From NCBI GenBank assembly GCA_018968815.1, contig JAGWZL010000001.1, forward strand, positions 1 to 61,177: a stretch of 61,177 nt of DNA. The letters are read 5' to 3'. This DNA comes from Verrucomicrobiota bacterium. Its GTDB lineage: Bacteria > Chlamydiota > Chlamydiia > Chlamydiales > SM23-39. Shown piece after piece: positions 41,146-48,426 of this stretch. The translations under genes and the position numbers were made by a program. How positions within the stretch are numbered: the stretch's first letter is position 1; every line of letters starts with the position of its first letter. The notes under the pieces are model-generated. The model did no database searches, had not been told where the DNA came from, and saw nothing but the letters and a program-made list of their open reading frames with translations.

Positions 41146-43230
41146 TTACATCTGTGACAAAATGGCCAGAAGCAGCAGGGCCACAATGTTGACAATTTTG
41201 ATCATTGGATTGATGGCGGGGCCAGTGGTGTCCTTATAAGGATCTCCCACGGTATCGCCAGTGATGGCCGCTTTGTGCGCATCAGAGCCTTTTCCGCCAT
41301 AATTGCCCGCTTCAATGTATTTTTTCGCATTGTCCCATGCGCCGCCTCCACCTGTCATGGAGAGGGCCTGAAAGAGTCCTGTAATCACAACGCCGAGGAG
41401 CATCGCCCCTACAGCGATGAGCGCCTCTTGCATACCTGCAATCGAAGAGATGCAGAAATACAGAGCGACAGGCGCCAGGACAGGCAAGAGGGAGGGGATA
41501 ATCATCTCGCGGATGGCCGCCTTCGTCAGCATATCGACAGCCCTTTTGTAATCGGGCAACGCTTCGCCTGTCATGATGCCGGGAATTTCTTTGAACTGTC
41601 TTCTGACTTCAATGACAACAGCCGATGCAGCTCTGCCAACAGACGTCATGCTGAGGGCGCCGAATAGATAAGGAAGGAATCCTCCAATCAGCAGCCCGAT
41701 GACCACATAAGGATCTTGCAACAAGAATTGGATCTTCAAAGTGGGGAAATAAAAGGCCAAATCTTCAATATAGGCCGCGAATAGAACGAGGGCCGCAAAA
41801 GCCGCGGATGCGATCGCATATCCTTTGGTGACCGCTTTTGTCGTATTGCCGATGGCGTCCAAGGCATCGGTCACCTCGCGCACATCGCGAGGCAGGTTGG
41901 ACATTTCTGCAATCCCGCCCGCATTATCGGTCACTGGGCCATACGCATCGAGCGCCACGATCATTCCCGCAAGCGCCAACATGCTAGACGCCGCGGTGGC
42001 CACTCCATAGAGTCCCGCATGCAGATAAGAGGCCAAAATCCCCGCAGAGATAAAGATCACAGGCAAGACCGTTGATTCCAACGAGACAGCAAGCCCCTGA
42101 ATCACATTCGTTCCGTGGCCTGTGACAGACGCTCTTGCAATGTGTCTGACAGGACGGAATTTTGTAGAGGTGTAGTATTCGGTAATCCACATGAGAAGAC
42201 CGGTCACGACCATGCCGATGAAAGCGCACAAGAACAGATTGCTGCCCGTAAAGGTGAGGCCCTTTGTTTGGAATACACGATCAAATCCGAACCAAGAGGA
42301 GATCAGATATCCAATGGCCGCTGTTGAGAGCACTGCGCTTGCAATAAATCCTTTATAGAGAGCGCCCATGATATTTTGTTTCTTGCCGAGCCGCACGAAG
42401 AACGAACCTACAATGGAGGCCAAAATAGAAATGGCGCAAATAGCCAGCGGCAAGAGGATGAGCGTTTCTTGATCGACGCCCGTAAAGAAAATTTTTCCAA
42501 GGAGCATCGTGCCGACGATAGTGACCACATACGTTTCGAATAGATCGGCCGCCATGCCAGCGCAATCGCCCACATTGTCGCCCACATTGTCGCTAATGAC
42601 AGCTGGGTTGCGCGGATCATCTTCAGGAATTCCCGCTTCCACTTTTCCCACTAAGTCGGCGCCAACGTCTGCGCCTTTCGTGAAAATCCCTCCACCCAAA
42701 CGGGCAAAAATAGAGATGAGAGAGGCGCCAAAGCTGAGCGCGATCAGCGCTTCAAAAATTTCTCTCTGAGCAATGCCCAGCGATTTGAGAAAAAGGTAGT
42801 ATAAAGTAATTCCTAAAAGAGCGAGCCCCACTACGAGAAAACCGGTGATGGCGCCTGATTTGAAGGCCACGCTCAGAGCAGGAGCTAACCCCTGCTTGGC
42901 CGCTTCAGCTGTTCGGACATTCCCCCGAACCGAAATATTCATGCCGATATAGCCGGCAGCGCCAGAGAGAACGCTTCCAATCGCGAAACCGACGCCCACC
43001 AAAAGACCCAACTTCCAAGAAAGGAGGACAAAAACAACAAGTCCTACCATGGAAATCACCCGGTATTGGCGGTTCAGATAAGCCGACGCCCCATCTTGGA
43101 TCGCTCGGGCAATCCGTTGCATCGACTCTGAGCCGGTCCCCTTAGCGAGCACAGAAGATCCTAAAATCGCGCCGTACACAAGAGCTGCGATGGCACAAAA
43201 AATGATAAAATAATAAAGTTCCAGGTTCAT
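41146..43230 (-). CDS. hppA: Membrane-bound proton-translocating pyrophosphatase
   Basis: 694 residues, about 16 transmembrane helices. It couples hydrolysis of PPi to ion pumping. Core motifs: [35 protein letters not shown] and [18 protein letters not shown]. The sequence GNTTKA (around residue 470) has lysine where K+-dependent enzymes have alanine, so this is the K+-independent, H+-pumping class. AAAGGA stands before the ATG. It can energise the inner membrane when ATP is limiting. Monocistronic; convergent with sdhB. Confidence 0.92.
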   Translation of the reverse strand: MNLELYYFIIFCAIAALVYGAILGSSVLAKGTGSESMQRIARAIQDGASAYLNRQYRVISMVGLVVFVLLSWKLGLLVGVGFAIGSVLSGAAGYIGMNISVRGNVRTAEAAKQGLAPALSVAFKSGAITGFLVVGLALLGITLYYLFLKSLGIAQREIFEALIALSFGASLISIFARLGGGIFTKGADVGADLVGKVEAGIPEDDPRNPAVISDNVGDNVGDCAGMAADLFETYVVTIVGTMLLGKIFFTGVDQETLILLPLAICAISILASIVGSFFVRLGKKQNIMGALYKGFIASAVLSTAAIGYLISSWFGFDRVFQTKGLTFTGSNLFLCAFIGMVVTGLLMWITEYYTSTKFRPVRHIARASVTGHGTNVIQGLAVSLESTVLPVIFISAGILASYLHAGLYGVATAASSMLALAGMIVALDAYGPVTDNAGGIAEMSNLPRDVREVTDALDAIGNTTKAVTKGYAIASAAFAALVLFAAYIEDLAFYFPTLKIQFLLQDPYVVIGLLIGGFLPYLFGALSMTSVGRAASAVVIEVRRQFKEIPGIMTGEALPDYKRAVDMLTKAAIREMIIPSLLPVLAPVALYFCISSIAGMQEALIAVGAMLLGVVITGLFQALSMTGGGGAWDNAKKYIEAGNYGGKGSDAHKAAITGDTVGDPYKDTTGPAINPMIKIVNIVALLLLAILSQM

Positions 43231-43661
43231 ATTCCTTTCCTATGAAAATGTAAGTGTCCAGTGTAGCAGCCTGCGCAATATCCCAAAAGGATTTTGTGGC
43301 GCACGCCTTGTCAAAAAAAGTGCTTTTCATAAATGTTGCGTTAAGAGAGAATCTCACATTCTCTGCTGTTTGGGATACCCTGGGCACCAAATGCCCCTCA
43401 ACGATATTCATCATTTAGGGGATCACGACGCCACTTCGGCCTTAGGCCCTATTGGGAAGCGGTCCCACGTGCACGAACACGGTTGACTGTGCTTGTGCCA
43501 GGCCCCTTTCGGCGGAGAGTTTTTTCTTCCGATCCACGGACGGAGAACTCTTCCATGCGTCGGTTTCTTGTTTGCATCATTCTGAAAATACCGTAAACTC
43601 GTCGAACGTGCATGCAATCGGTTGCAATGTACAGCGAGTTTTGACATCCTGGAAAAAATCT
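43231..43661. other. 431-nt intergenic region, structured and GC-rich
   Basis: Between two divergent genes. The right two thirds (about 43380-43580) are GC-rich and full of inverted repeats: CCCCT near 43393 with AGGGG near 43417, GGCC-TTA-GGCC at about 43438-43449, GCACGAACAC with GTGCTTGTGC at about 43474-43500, and GAGTT with AACTC at about 43517-43553. No ORF here has a ribosome site. A structured ncRNA, on either strand, is plausible, though it matches none of RNase P, tmRNA, SRP or 6S RNA that I can recall. Confidence 0.35.
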
Positions 43662-44420
43662 ATGCACATCCTTCGTTGCCTCCTCTTTTCCTGCTTGATG
43701 CTCACGTGCCCCTGGATAGCCACCAAAATGACGCAAGGATTTCGCCTGGCCAAACTCCAAGTGCATTTGCCCGCGCATACAAAATGGGATGCGCCCGCGC
43801 CTGAATCGTTAAGCGAGATTTTAGATCAACCGTTTCACTTTCTCGGCAAAGGCATGCAAAGTTTTGTGTTTGCCAGCGAAGATGGGCGCTATGTCATCAA
43901 ATTCTTCCGTTTCGATAAACAGCAAGATAAAACGCAGTATACTCATCTCTTCGATGCGTGCACAATGGCTTATCATCAGCTGCGAGTCGAAACGGGATTG
44001 ATCTATATCCACCTCAATCCCACACAGGGCTTGCCTCTCATTCATTGCAAAGATCCATTAGGCCGTTCGACCCATATCGCTCTCGATCCTCTTCGCTTTG
44101 TCATCCAGAGAAGAGGCGAAGAATTTGAGAAAACATTATTGGAAGCGCGGACCGATCCGGCCAAAATGAAACAACGACTCGATCAATGGTTTGCCCTCAT
44201 TCAAGCCAGGGCCTCCCTGGGGATTTGGAACCAAGACTCAAACTTGACGCGCAACTTCGGTTTTCTCGAAGATCGAGCCATCGAATTAGATTTTGGAAAC
44301 TATCACACAGAGGGCGCGAACGCCCCCTCTACTGAAATAGAGCGTTGCCGCCAAAAAATGAGACTGTGGCTCTCTAAAAATGCCCCCGAATGGATCCCTT
44401 ACCTCAACTCAACCCACTGA
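43662..44420 (+). CDS. Secreted kinase-fold protein
   Basis: 252 residues from the ATG at 43662, which opens a signal peptide or anchor (MHILRCLLFSCLML); the frame extends upstream without start signals. The protein resembles a small-molecule or HipA-like kinase fold: glycine loop FLGKGMQSFVF, VIKFFRF with the lysine, NQDSNLTRNFG at the catalytic loop and IELDFGNY at the DFG position. All key residues seem present, though D to N spacing is one longer than usual. An exported kinase-like enzyme would act in the periplasm or in the host. Its 3' end overlaps the lplA stop on the opposite strand by 22 nt. Confidence 0.6.
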   Translation: MHILRCLLFSCLMLTCPWIATKMTQGFRLAKLQVHLPAHTKWDAPAPESLSEILDQPFHFLGKGMQSFVFASEDGRYVIKFFRFDKQQDKTQYTHLFDACTMAYHQLRVETGLIYIHLNPTQGLPLIHCKDPLGRSTHIALDPLRFVIQRRGEEFEKTLLEARTDPAKMKQRLDQWFALIQARASLGIWNQDSNLTRNFGFLEDRAIELDFGNYHTEGANAPSTEIERCRQKMRLWLSKNAPEWIPYLNSTH

Positions 44421-45115
44421 ACAGATTTCCTAAACGGCTCACGGATCGGCAGATCGGTCATGTAAAGCGGCTTTACATGACCGATTGCCACGATTTTGGC
44501 CACTAGCTTCTGGATGAACGCTCTGCGATCCAGGCCATAATTTTTCAGCCGCGTTAGAAATTGATCGTGTGTGCGATCCTGCCGATATTTGGGTCTTTTG
44601 TCTGGAAGAAGCAGGTATTTCATGTTCTCAGAAGAATAATCCCAAAGAAACGAGGTGTGGTGGAGCCATCGATTTTTACGAATGTATTGCGCATTGCCGC
44701 CGCATTTGAGCTCTCCAATGCAATAATCATTTTCTCGCAGCTGAAAATGGGGAATGCCCCAGCATTCTTGAAAAATCTGTTCTCCCCATCTGAGAATCGG
44801 CTCTGGAAAAGAGGGAATCCCGAACAGATCCTTCGCAAAAACAAAGGTCACAAAGAGAGTATCTTCATCGACAATGACCGTCCCGCCTCCGCTAAAGCGC
44901 CTGATGACGGGAATATGCGCTTGTTTGACTTTCTCGATGTTGATGAGCTGTTCGGGCTGACCCGAAATGCCCATCACAATCGCGCGCGGCGATCCTTGAT
45001 TGATGATGCAAAAATTTTCTTCGCTGCCACGTAAAAGAGCCTCTTCGAGCTGTAACTGCTCGAAAATGGGCACATTTTCTAAATGAATGAGATGAATCTC
45101 AGGGCGAATAACCAA
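44399..45115 (-). CDS. lplA: Lipoate-protein ligase A family protein
   Basis: 238 residues. Transfers lipoate (or octanoate) to the E2 and H proteins through an acyl-AMP. Motifs: RRFSGGGTVIVDEDT (the RRxSGGG site), KCGGNAQYIRKNRW with the lysine, and HHTSFLWDY. It is shorter than E. coli LplA (no C-terminal accessory domain), as in chlamydial LplA. Near its end, IGHVKPLYMTD is encoded by a perfect 33-nt palindrome, apparently an in-frame insertion. Start overlaps the preceding gene by 17 nt. Confidence 0.8.
   Translation of the reverse strand: MVIRPEIHLIHLENVPIFEQLQLEEALLRGSEENFCIINQGSPRAIVMGISGQPEQLINIEKVKQAHIPVIRRFSGGGTVIVDEDTLFVTFVFAKDLFGIPSFPEPILRWGEQIFQECWGIPHFQLRENDYCIGELKCGGNAQYIRKNRWLHHTSFLWDYSSENMKYLLLPDKRPKYRQDRTHDQFLTRLKNYGLDRRAFIQKLVAKIVAIGHVKPLYMTDLPIREPFRKSVQWVELR
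44453..44485. repeat. Palindromic element inside lplA, copy 2
   Basis: ATCGGTCATGTAAAGC, a central G, then GCTTTACATGACCGAT: a perfect palindrome of 16-bp arms lying in the coding sequence near the lplA 3' end. Its core is identical to the elements at 37577 and 52854. Reading frame is preserved. Confidence 0.8.
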
Positions 45116-45446
45116 TCTCCATCACTTGTTCGATCGGGACGATGGTTATCCGAACGCCTTGGCTCGACAACATTTTGATCATCAAAAGGGTTCCTCCCGT
45201 GGATGCGCTCACATCGGTGACGTTGTTCAATTCGCCGGCGGCTGTTCGGATGATGATTTTTTGTGTGGGGCGATCTTTGCGCAGCATATCAAAGGCTTGC
45301 GCAAAATCGGCGGCTCTCGCTTTGGGTTCGATGAGAATGACGCTTTTTCCTGTATTGGGAATCGAAGCGATCGCATCGTGGGATGGTTTTGCCATATCTT
45401 GCGCGCAAAGGGCGCACGCGGCGCATAAACAAGCGATGATTTTCAT
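45099..45446 (-). CDS. Small secreted protein
   Basis: 115 residues with a cysteine-rich signal peptide (MKIIACLCAACALCA). The mature domain is about 100 residues, alpha/beta in appearance, with VILIEPKARAADFAQAF and VRITIVPIEQVMEIG blocks. I do not recognise a family. It overlaps the receiver gene upstream by 4 nt (ATGA) and lplA downstream by 17 nt, so the three genes are translated as a unit with mnmG upstream. Probably periplasmic. Confidence 0.65.
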   Translation of the reverse strand: MKIIACLCAACALCAQDMAKPSHDAIASIPNTGKSVILIEPKARAADFAQAFDMLRKDRPTQKIIIRTAAGELNNVTDVSASTGGTLLMIKMLSSQGVRITIVPIEQVMEIGYSP

Positions 45447-46300
45447 GGAGTATCCTCTTGAGTTTTCAGCGATCGAGCGGCTGCATCGAGCATTTTTTGA
45501 AATCCATTGTCTCCTGCCTGCAAGATGGACACAACAATCGATACGCTCATCTTGCGCAGCGCAGAAAAGGGGTGATTGTTGATTCGCTCTTTGAGCCTTC
45601 CCGCGACTTTGTTTGCAAGGTCCAATGGGGTGTTATATAAAAGAAGAATGGTTCTCCCTTCGGTGGAAGGGATCAACAAATCGGTGTCTCGCAATAAGTC
45701 TTGAATGAATTCCCGCAAAGACTGACAGAGTTCCTCTTTCAGTTCCCAGACTTCAAAATGATCGATTTGGATCACAAGACAAGCGACAGGCACTTTGTTC
45801 TCTTTGGCCGTTGCCAGAAGCTGGAGGCCCTGTTCATTGAAGACCATTTTTGTCTTCATGTTGCGGCCCGCATGGGTGGAAGGTTGGGCAAGCGCGCCTG
45901 AGAGATCGACTGTTTTTTCTCTTAAATCGGCCGCTTTTTGTCCTGCTGCAACCTGCTTTTGCAGCTCTTCTGTATCGAGCTGATCGCTGAGAAAATCGGT
46001 CACGCCTGCTTGATAGGCTCGATCTCGAAAACTTTTCTTCAATTTCCCAGTGATCAAAATAATGGGAACAATTTTATCGACTACGCGCATCTGTTTGCAA
46101 AGATGCAACGCATCGCAATTTCCAAAAGCTGCATCTAAAAGGATGAAATCGAGTTTTGCGCTCATGGCCCCTAGCGCTTCCTGCTCTGTTTCTGCAAACA
46201 TCGCAAAAAATTGTTCTTCGAGATGCTTTTTTGCCCAAAAGTGCACGGTTGGATTGTCGGTGACAACCAAGAGAGTCGGACGATATAATGGCTTGGACAT
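45443..46300 (-). CDS. Receiver protein with degenerate GGDEF-like output domain
   Basis: 285 residues. Residues 1-120 are a response-regulator receiver domain, with the phospho-acceptor in DFILLDAAFG (D56) and ILITGKLKK as the T/K region. Residues 160-280 have the outline of a GGDEF diguanylate cyclase: CLVIQIDHFEVW, DLLRDTDLLIPSTEG and MSVSIVVSILQAGD with a final AARSLKTQ helix. The signature GGDEF itself is replaced by STEGRT, so cyclase activity is unlikely; it may serve as a binding domain. No partner histidine kinase is visible. Twelve nt separate it from mnmG. Confidence 0.65.
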   Translation of the reverse strand: MSKPLYRPTLLVVTDNPTVHFWAKKHLEEQFFAMFAETEQEALGAMSAKLDFILLDAAFGNCDALHLCKQMRVVDKIVPIILITGKLKKSFRDRAYQAGVTDFLSDQLDTEELQKQVAAGQKAADLREKTVDLSGALAQPSTHAGRNMKTKMVFNEQGLQLLATAKENKVPVACLVIQIDHFEVWELKEELCQSLREFIQDLLRDTDLLIPSTEGRTILLLYNTPLDLANKVAGRLKERINNHPFSALRKMSVSIVVSILQAGDNGFQKMLDAAARSLKTQEDTP

Positions 46301-46311
46301 ACAACCCTTTT

Positions 46312-48135
46312 TTACCTCTTTTCGAGGGCAATGAGCAAGATCGAAATATCGGCAGGGGTGATTCCTGAGATGCGCGACGCTTGTCCTAAGTTTTCTGGTG
46401 TGAATCGAGACAGTTTTTGTTTGGCCTCTGCGCGCAGCCCCACGATGTGATCATACTGGAAGTTTTTAGAGATCCGAATGCCGTCGAGTTGTTCGAGCTT
46501 GGCCACATCTTTTTTTTGTCTTTCGATATAGCCCGCATATTTCAATTCCATTTCAATTTGCGTGTTGGTCTCTTCCCCAAAATCGGTCACTACGTCTGGA
46601 AATTGATGGAGCGCTTGGGCATAGCTCCAATCGGGACGAGAGATGATTTGCGCGAGCGACGAGCCTCGCCCTTCTAGATTTTTAAAGACTTTTCCAAGCC
46701 GTTCGACCTCTTGGGTCAGGATCTCTTGTTTTTTCTTGGCCCGTTCGTATTGCTCTCGCGACACCACTCCCAGCTCATATCCGATGGGGCGGAGGCGCAA
46801 ATCGGCATTATCTTGTCTTAAAAGAAGGCGGTGTTCAGCTCGGCTCGTAAACATCCGGTAAGGCTCTGTCAGATCAAACCGGACAAGATCGTCGATCATC
46901 ACGCCGATGTAGCTATCGCTGCGCCTCATGACGAAGGGGGGCTTGCCTTGGCATTTTAATGCGGCGTTGATCCCTGCCATCAGCCCTTGTCCTGCAGCCT
47001 CTTCATATCCCGTTGTGCCATTGACCTGTCCGGCCAAAAACAACCCTTCGATTTTTTTGGTCTCCAAACTGGGAGAGATTTGTTCGCTTTTCACGTAGTC
47101 GTATTCGATGGCATAAGCGGGCCGCATCACTTCTGCCTTTTCAAGGCCGATGCAGCTATGAATCAAGTCCAGTTGCACATCGAAAGGCAGCGAAGAGGAG
47201 ATCCCATTGACGTAGATTTCTTCTGTGATGAGACCTTCTGGCTCCAAGAAGATCTGGTGCCGCTCCTTATCGGCAAAACGGACCACTTTGTCTTCGATGG
47301 AGGGGCAGTAACGGGGGCCTACTCCTTGAATGGTCCCCGTGCCGTACATAGGGGAGCGGTGCAAATTCTGTCGGATGATCGCGTGCGTTTCCGGAGTGGT
47401 ATAAGTAATGTGACAAGGGATTTGTTCCATCCGCTCTTCGGGTTCATCAAACGAAAAGCGCACCCCCTCGTCTCCCGGCTGCACTTCGCATTTGGAAAAA
47501 TCGACGCTTCTCCGATGGATCCGGGGAGGCGTTCCCGTTTTGAGCCTGCCTAACTGAAAGCCGAGCTCTTCTAAACAAGGACTTAACCCCATCGAGGCTT
47601 TATCGCCCCCTCTACCGCCTGAAAAATGGGTTTGGCCGATGTGCAAAAGCCCGCGCATAAATGTCCCCGAGGAGAGCACAACCGTCCGGGCCCAATATTC
47701 AATCCCCTCCTGCGTAGAGACGCCCATGACCCGATGGCCGTCCACAATCAACGATTCGGTCGTCCCTTGTTGGATCTCCAAGCGCTCGGTTTTTTCGAGG
47801 CGATGCTTCATCTCTAAGGCATAAAGGGCTTTATCGGCCTGAGATCTGGGAGAGCGGACAGCAGGTCCTTTAGAGGCGTTGAGCATCCGGAACTGGATGC
47901 TTCTTCGATCTGCGATTTTGCCCATGAGCCCGCCGAGCGCGTCGATCTCTCGGACAATGTGGCCCTTCGCGGTGCCGCCGACAGAAGGATTGCAGCTCAT
48001 TTTCCCGATGGTATCGAGATTCATGGTGAGGAGAAGCGTTTCGGCTCCCATGCGAGCCGCTGCATGGGCAGCTTCGCAGCCGGCATGGCCTGCGCCTACC
48101 ACCAACACATCAAAGATTTTTGGATATCTAAACAT
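46312..48135 (-). CDS. mnmG: tRNA uridine-5-carboxymethylaminomethyl modification enzyme MnmG
   Basis: 607 residues, full length. With MnmE it makes the cmnm5 modification of wobble U34. FAD site VVGAGHAGCEAAHAAARMG; GGRGGDKASMGLSPCLEELG and GYEEAAGQGLMAGINAALK are the conserved GidA blocks; the C-terminal domain ends ISGITPADISILLIALEK. The ribosome site (AGGGG, six bases before the ATG) is part of a terminator hairpin of the gene upstream. Nearby lplA repeats the chlamydial gidA-lplA order. Confidence 0.94.
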   Translation of the reverse strand: MFRYPKIFDVLVVGAGHAGCEAAHAAARMGAETLLLTMNLDTIGKMSCNPSVGGTAKGHIVREIDALGGLMGKIADRRSIQFRMLNASKGPAVRSPRSQADKALYALEMKHRLEKTERLEIQQGTTESLIVDGHRVMGVSTQEGIEYWARTVVLSSGTFMRGLLHIGQTHFSGGRGGDKASMGLSPCLEELGFQLGRLKTGTPPRIHRRSVDFSKCEVQPGDEGVRFSFDEPEERMEQIPCHITYTTPETHAIIRQNLHRSPMYGTGTIQGVGPRYCPSIEDKVVRFADKERHQIFLEPEGLITEEIYVNGISSSLPFDVQLDLIHSCIGLEKAEVMRPAYAIEYDYVKSEQISPSLETKKIEGLFLAGQVNGTTGYEEAAGQGLMAGINAALKCQGKPPFVMRRSDSYIGVMIDDLVRFDLTEPYRMFTSRAEHRLLLRQDNADLRLRPIGYELGVVSREQYERAKKKQEILTQEVERLGKVFKNLEGRGSSLAQIISRPDWSYAQALHQFPDVVTDFGEETNTQIEMELKYAGYIERQKKDVAKLEQLDGIRISKNFQYDHIVGLRAEAKQKLSRFTPENLGQASRISGITPADISILLIALEKR

Positions 48136-48169
48136 AAAAAACCCCTACCAAATTTTTTAAAATAGGGGT
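48136..48169 (-). terminator. Terminator hairpin whose 3' arm is the mnmG ribosome site
   Basis: On the minus strand ACCCCTA (48169-48163) pairs with TAGGGGT (48147-48141) across a 15-nt A/T loop, followed by TTTTTT and then the mnmG ATG. It looks like the intrinsic terminator of the 29-residue gene. Its AGGGG is also the only Shine-Dalgarno of mnmG at a good distance, so folding would both stop transcription and hide the ribosome site. Confidence 0.65.
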
Positions 48170-48189
48170 GTCGAAGCGTGTTTCAAAAA

Positions 48190-48279
48190 TTATCTCTTCT
48201 TATGGCGATCGCGGCGTCTACGTTTTTTCCGCTTGTGGCGCGCGATTTTAGCTCGTCGTTTTTTCTTTACTGAAGACAT
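48190..48279 (-). CDS. Very small basic ribosome-associated protein (AURKAIP1/COX24-like)
   Basis: 29 residues starting MSSVKKKRRAKIARHKRKKR and ending RHKKR; half of the residues are Lys or Arg. The ATG at 48279 has AGGG five bases upstream; the longer frame to 48486 is unsupported. The pattern M-S/G-SV-x-KKRR-x-K-x(3)-HK resembles the bacterial AURKAIP1/COX24 group (mycobacterial bS22, mitochondrial mS38), which binds the small ribosomal subunit. That assignment is from pattern memory. It is followed by its own terminator. Confidence 0.7.
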   Translation of the reverse strand: MSSVKKKRRAKIARHKRKKRRRRDRHKKR

Positions 48280-48426
48280 GTTTTCCCTATGTTCAAAAAC
48301 AGCCGCGATTTTACCCCATCTGGACCAAATTGTAAAGTCTATGCGCGTCGGCATCAAAGTTTTTTCTGTTGCAAACTGCTCCACAGAGCAGATAACCTTG
48401 GGAAAGTTTTTTTTGAACTTACACCC

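Noticed and set aside
43400..43560. RNase P RNA, tmRNA, SRP RNA or 6S RNA
   Set aside because: None of the hallmark sequences of these RNAs could be recognised, so the region is reported only as structured.
43423..43778. 74- and 109-codon minus-strand frames before the exported kinase-fold gene
   Set aside because: No ribosome site; they cross the GC-rich structured region and the 5' end of a real gene.
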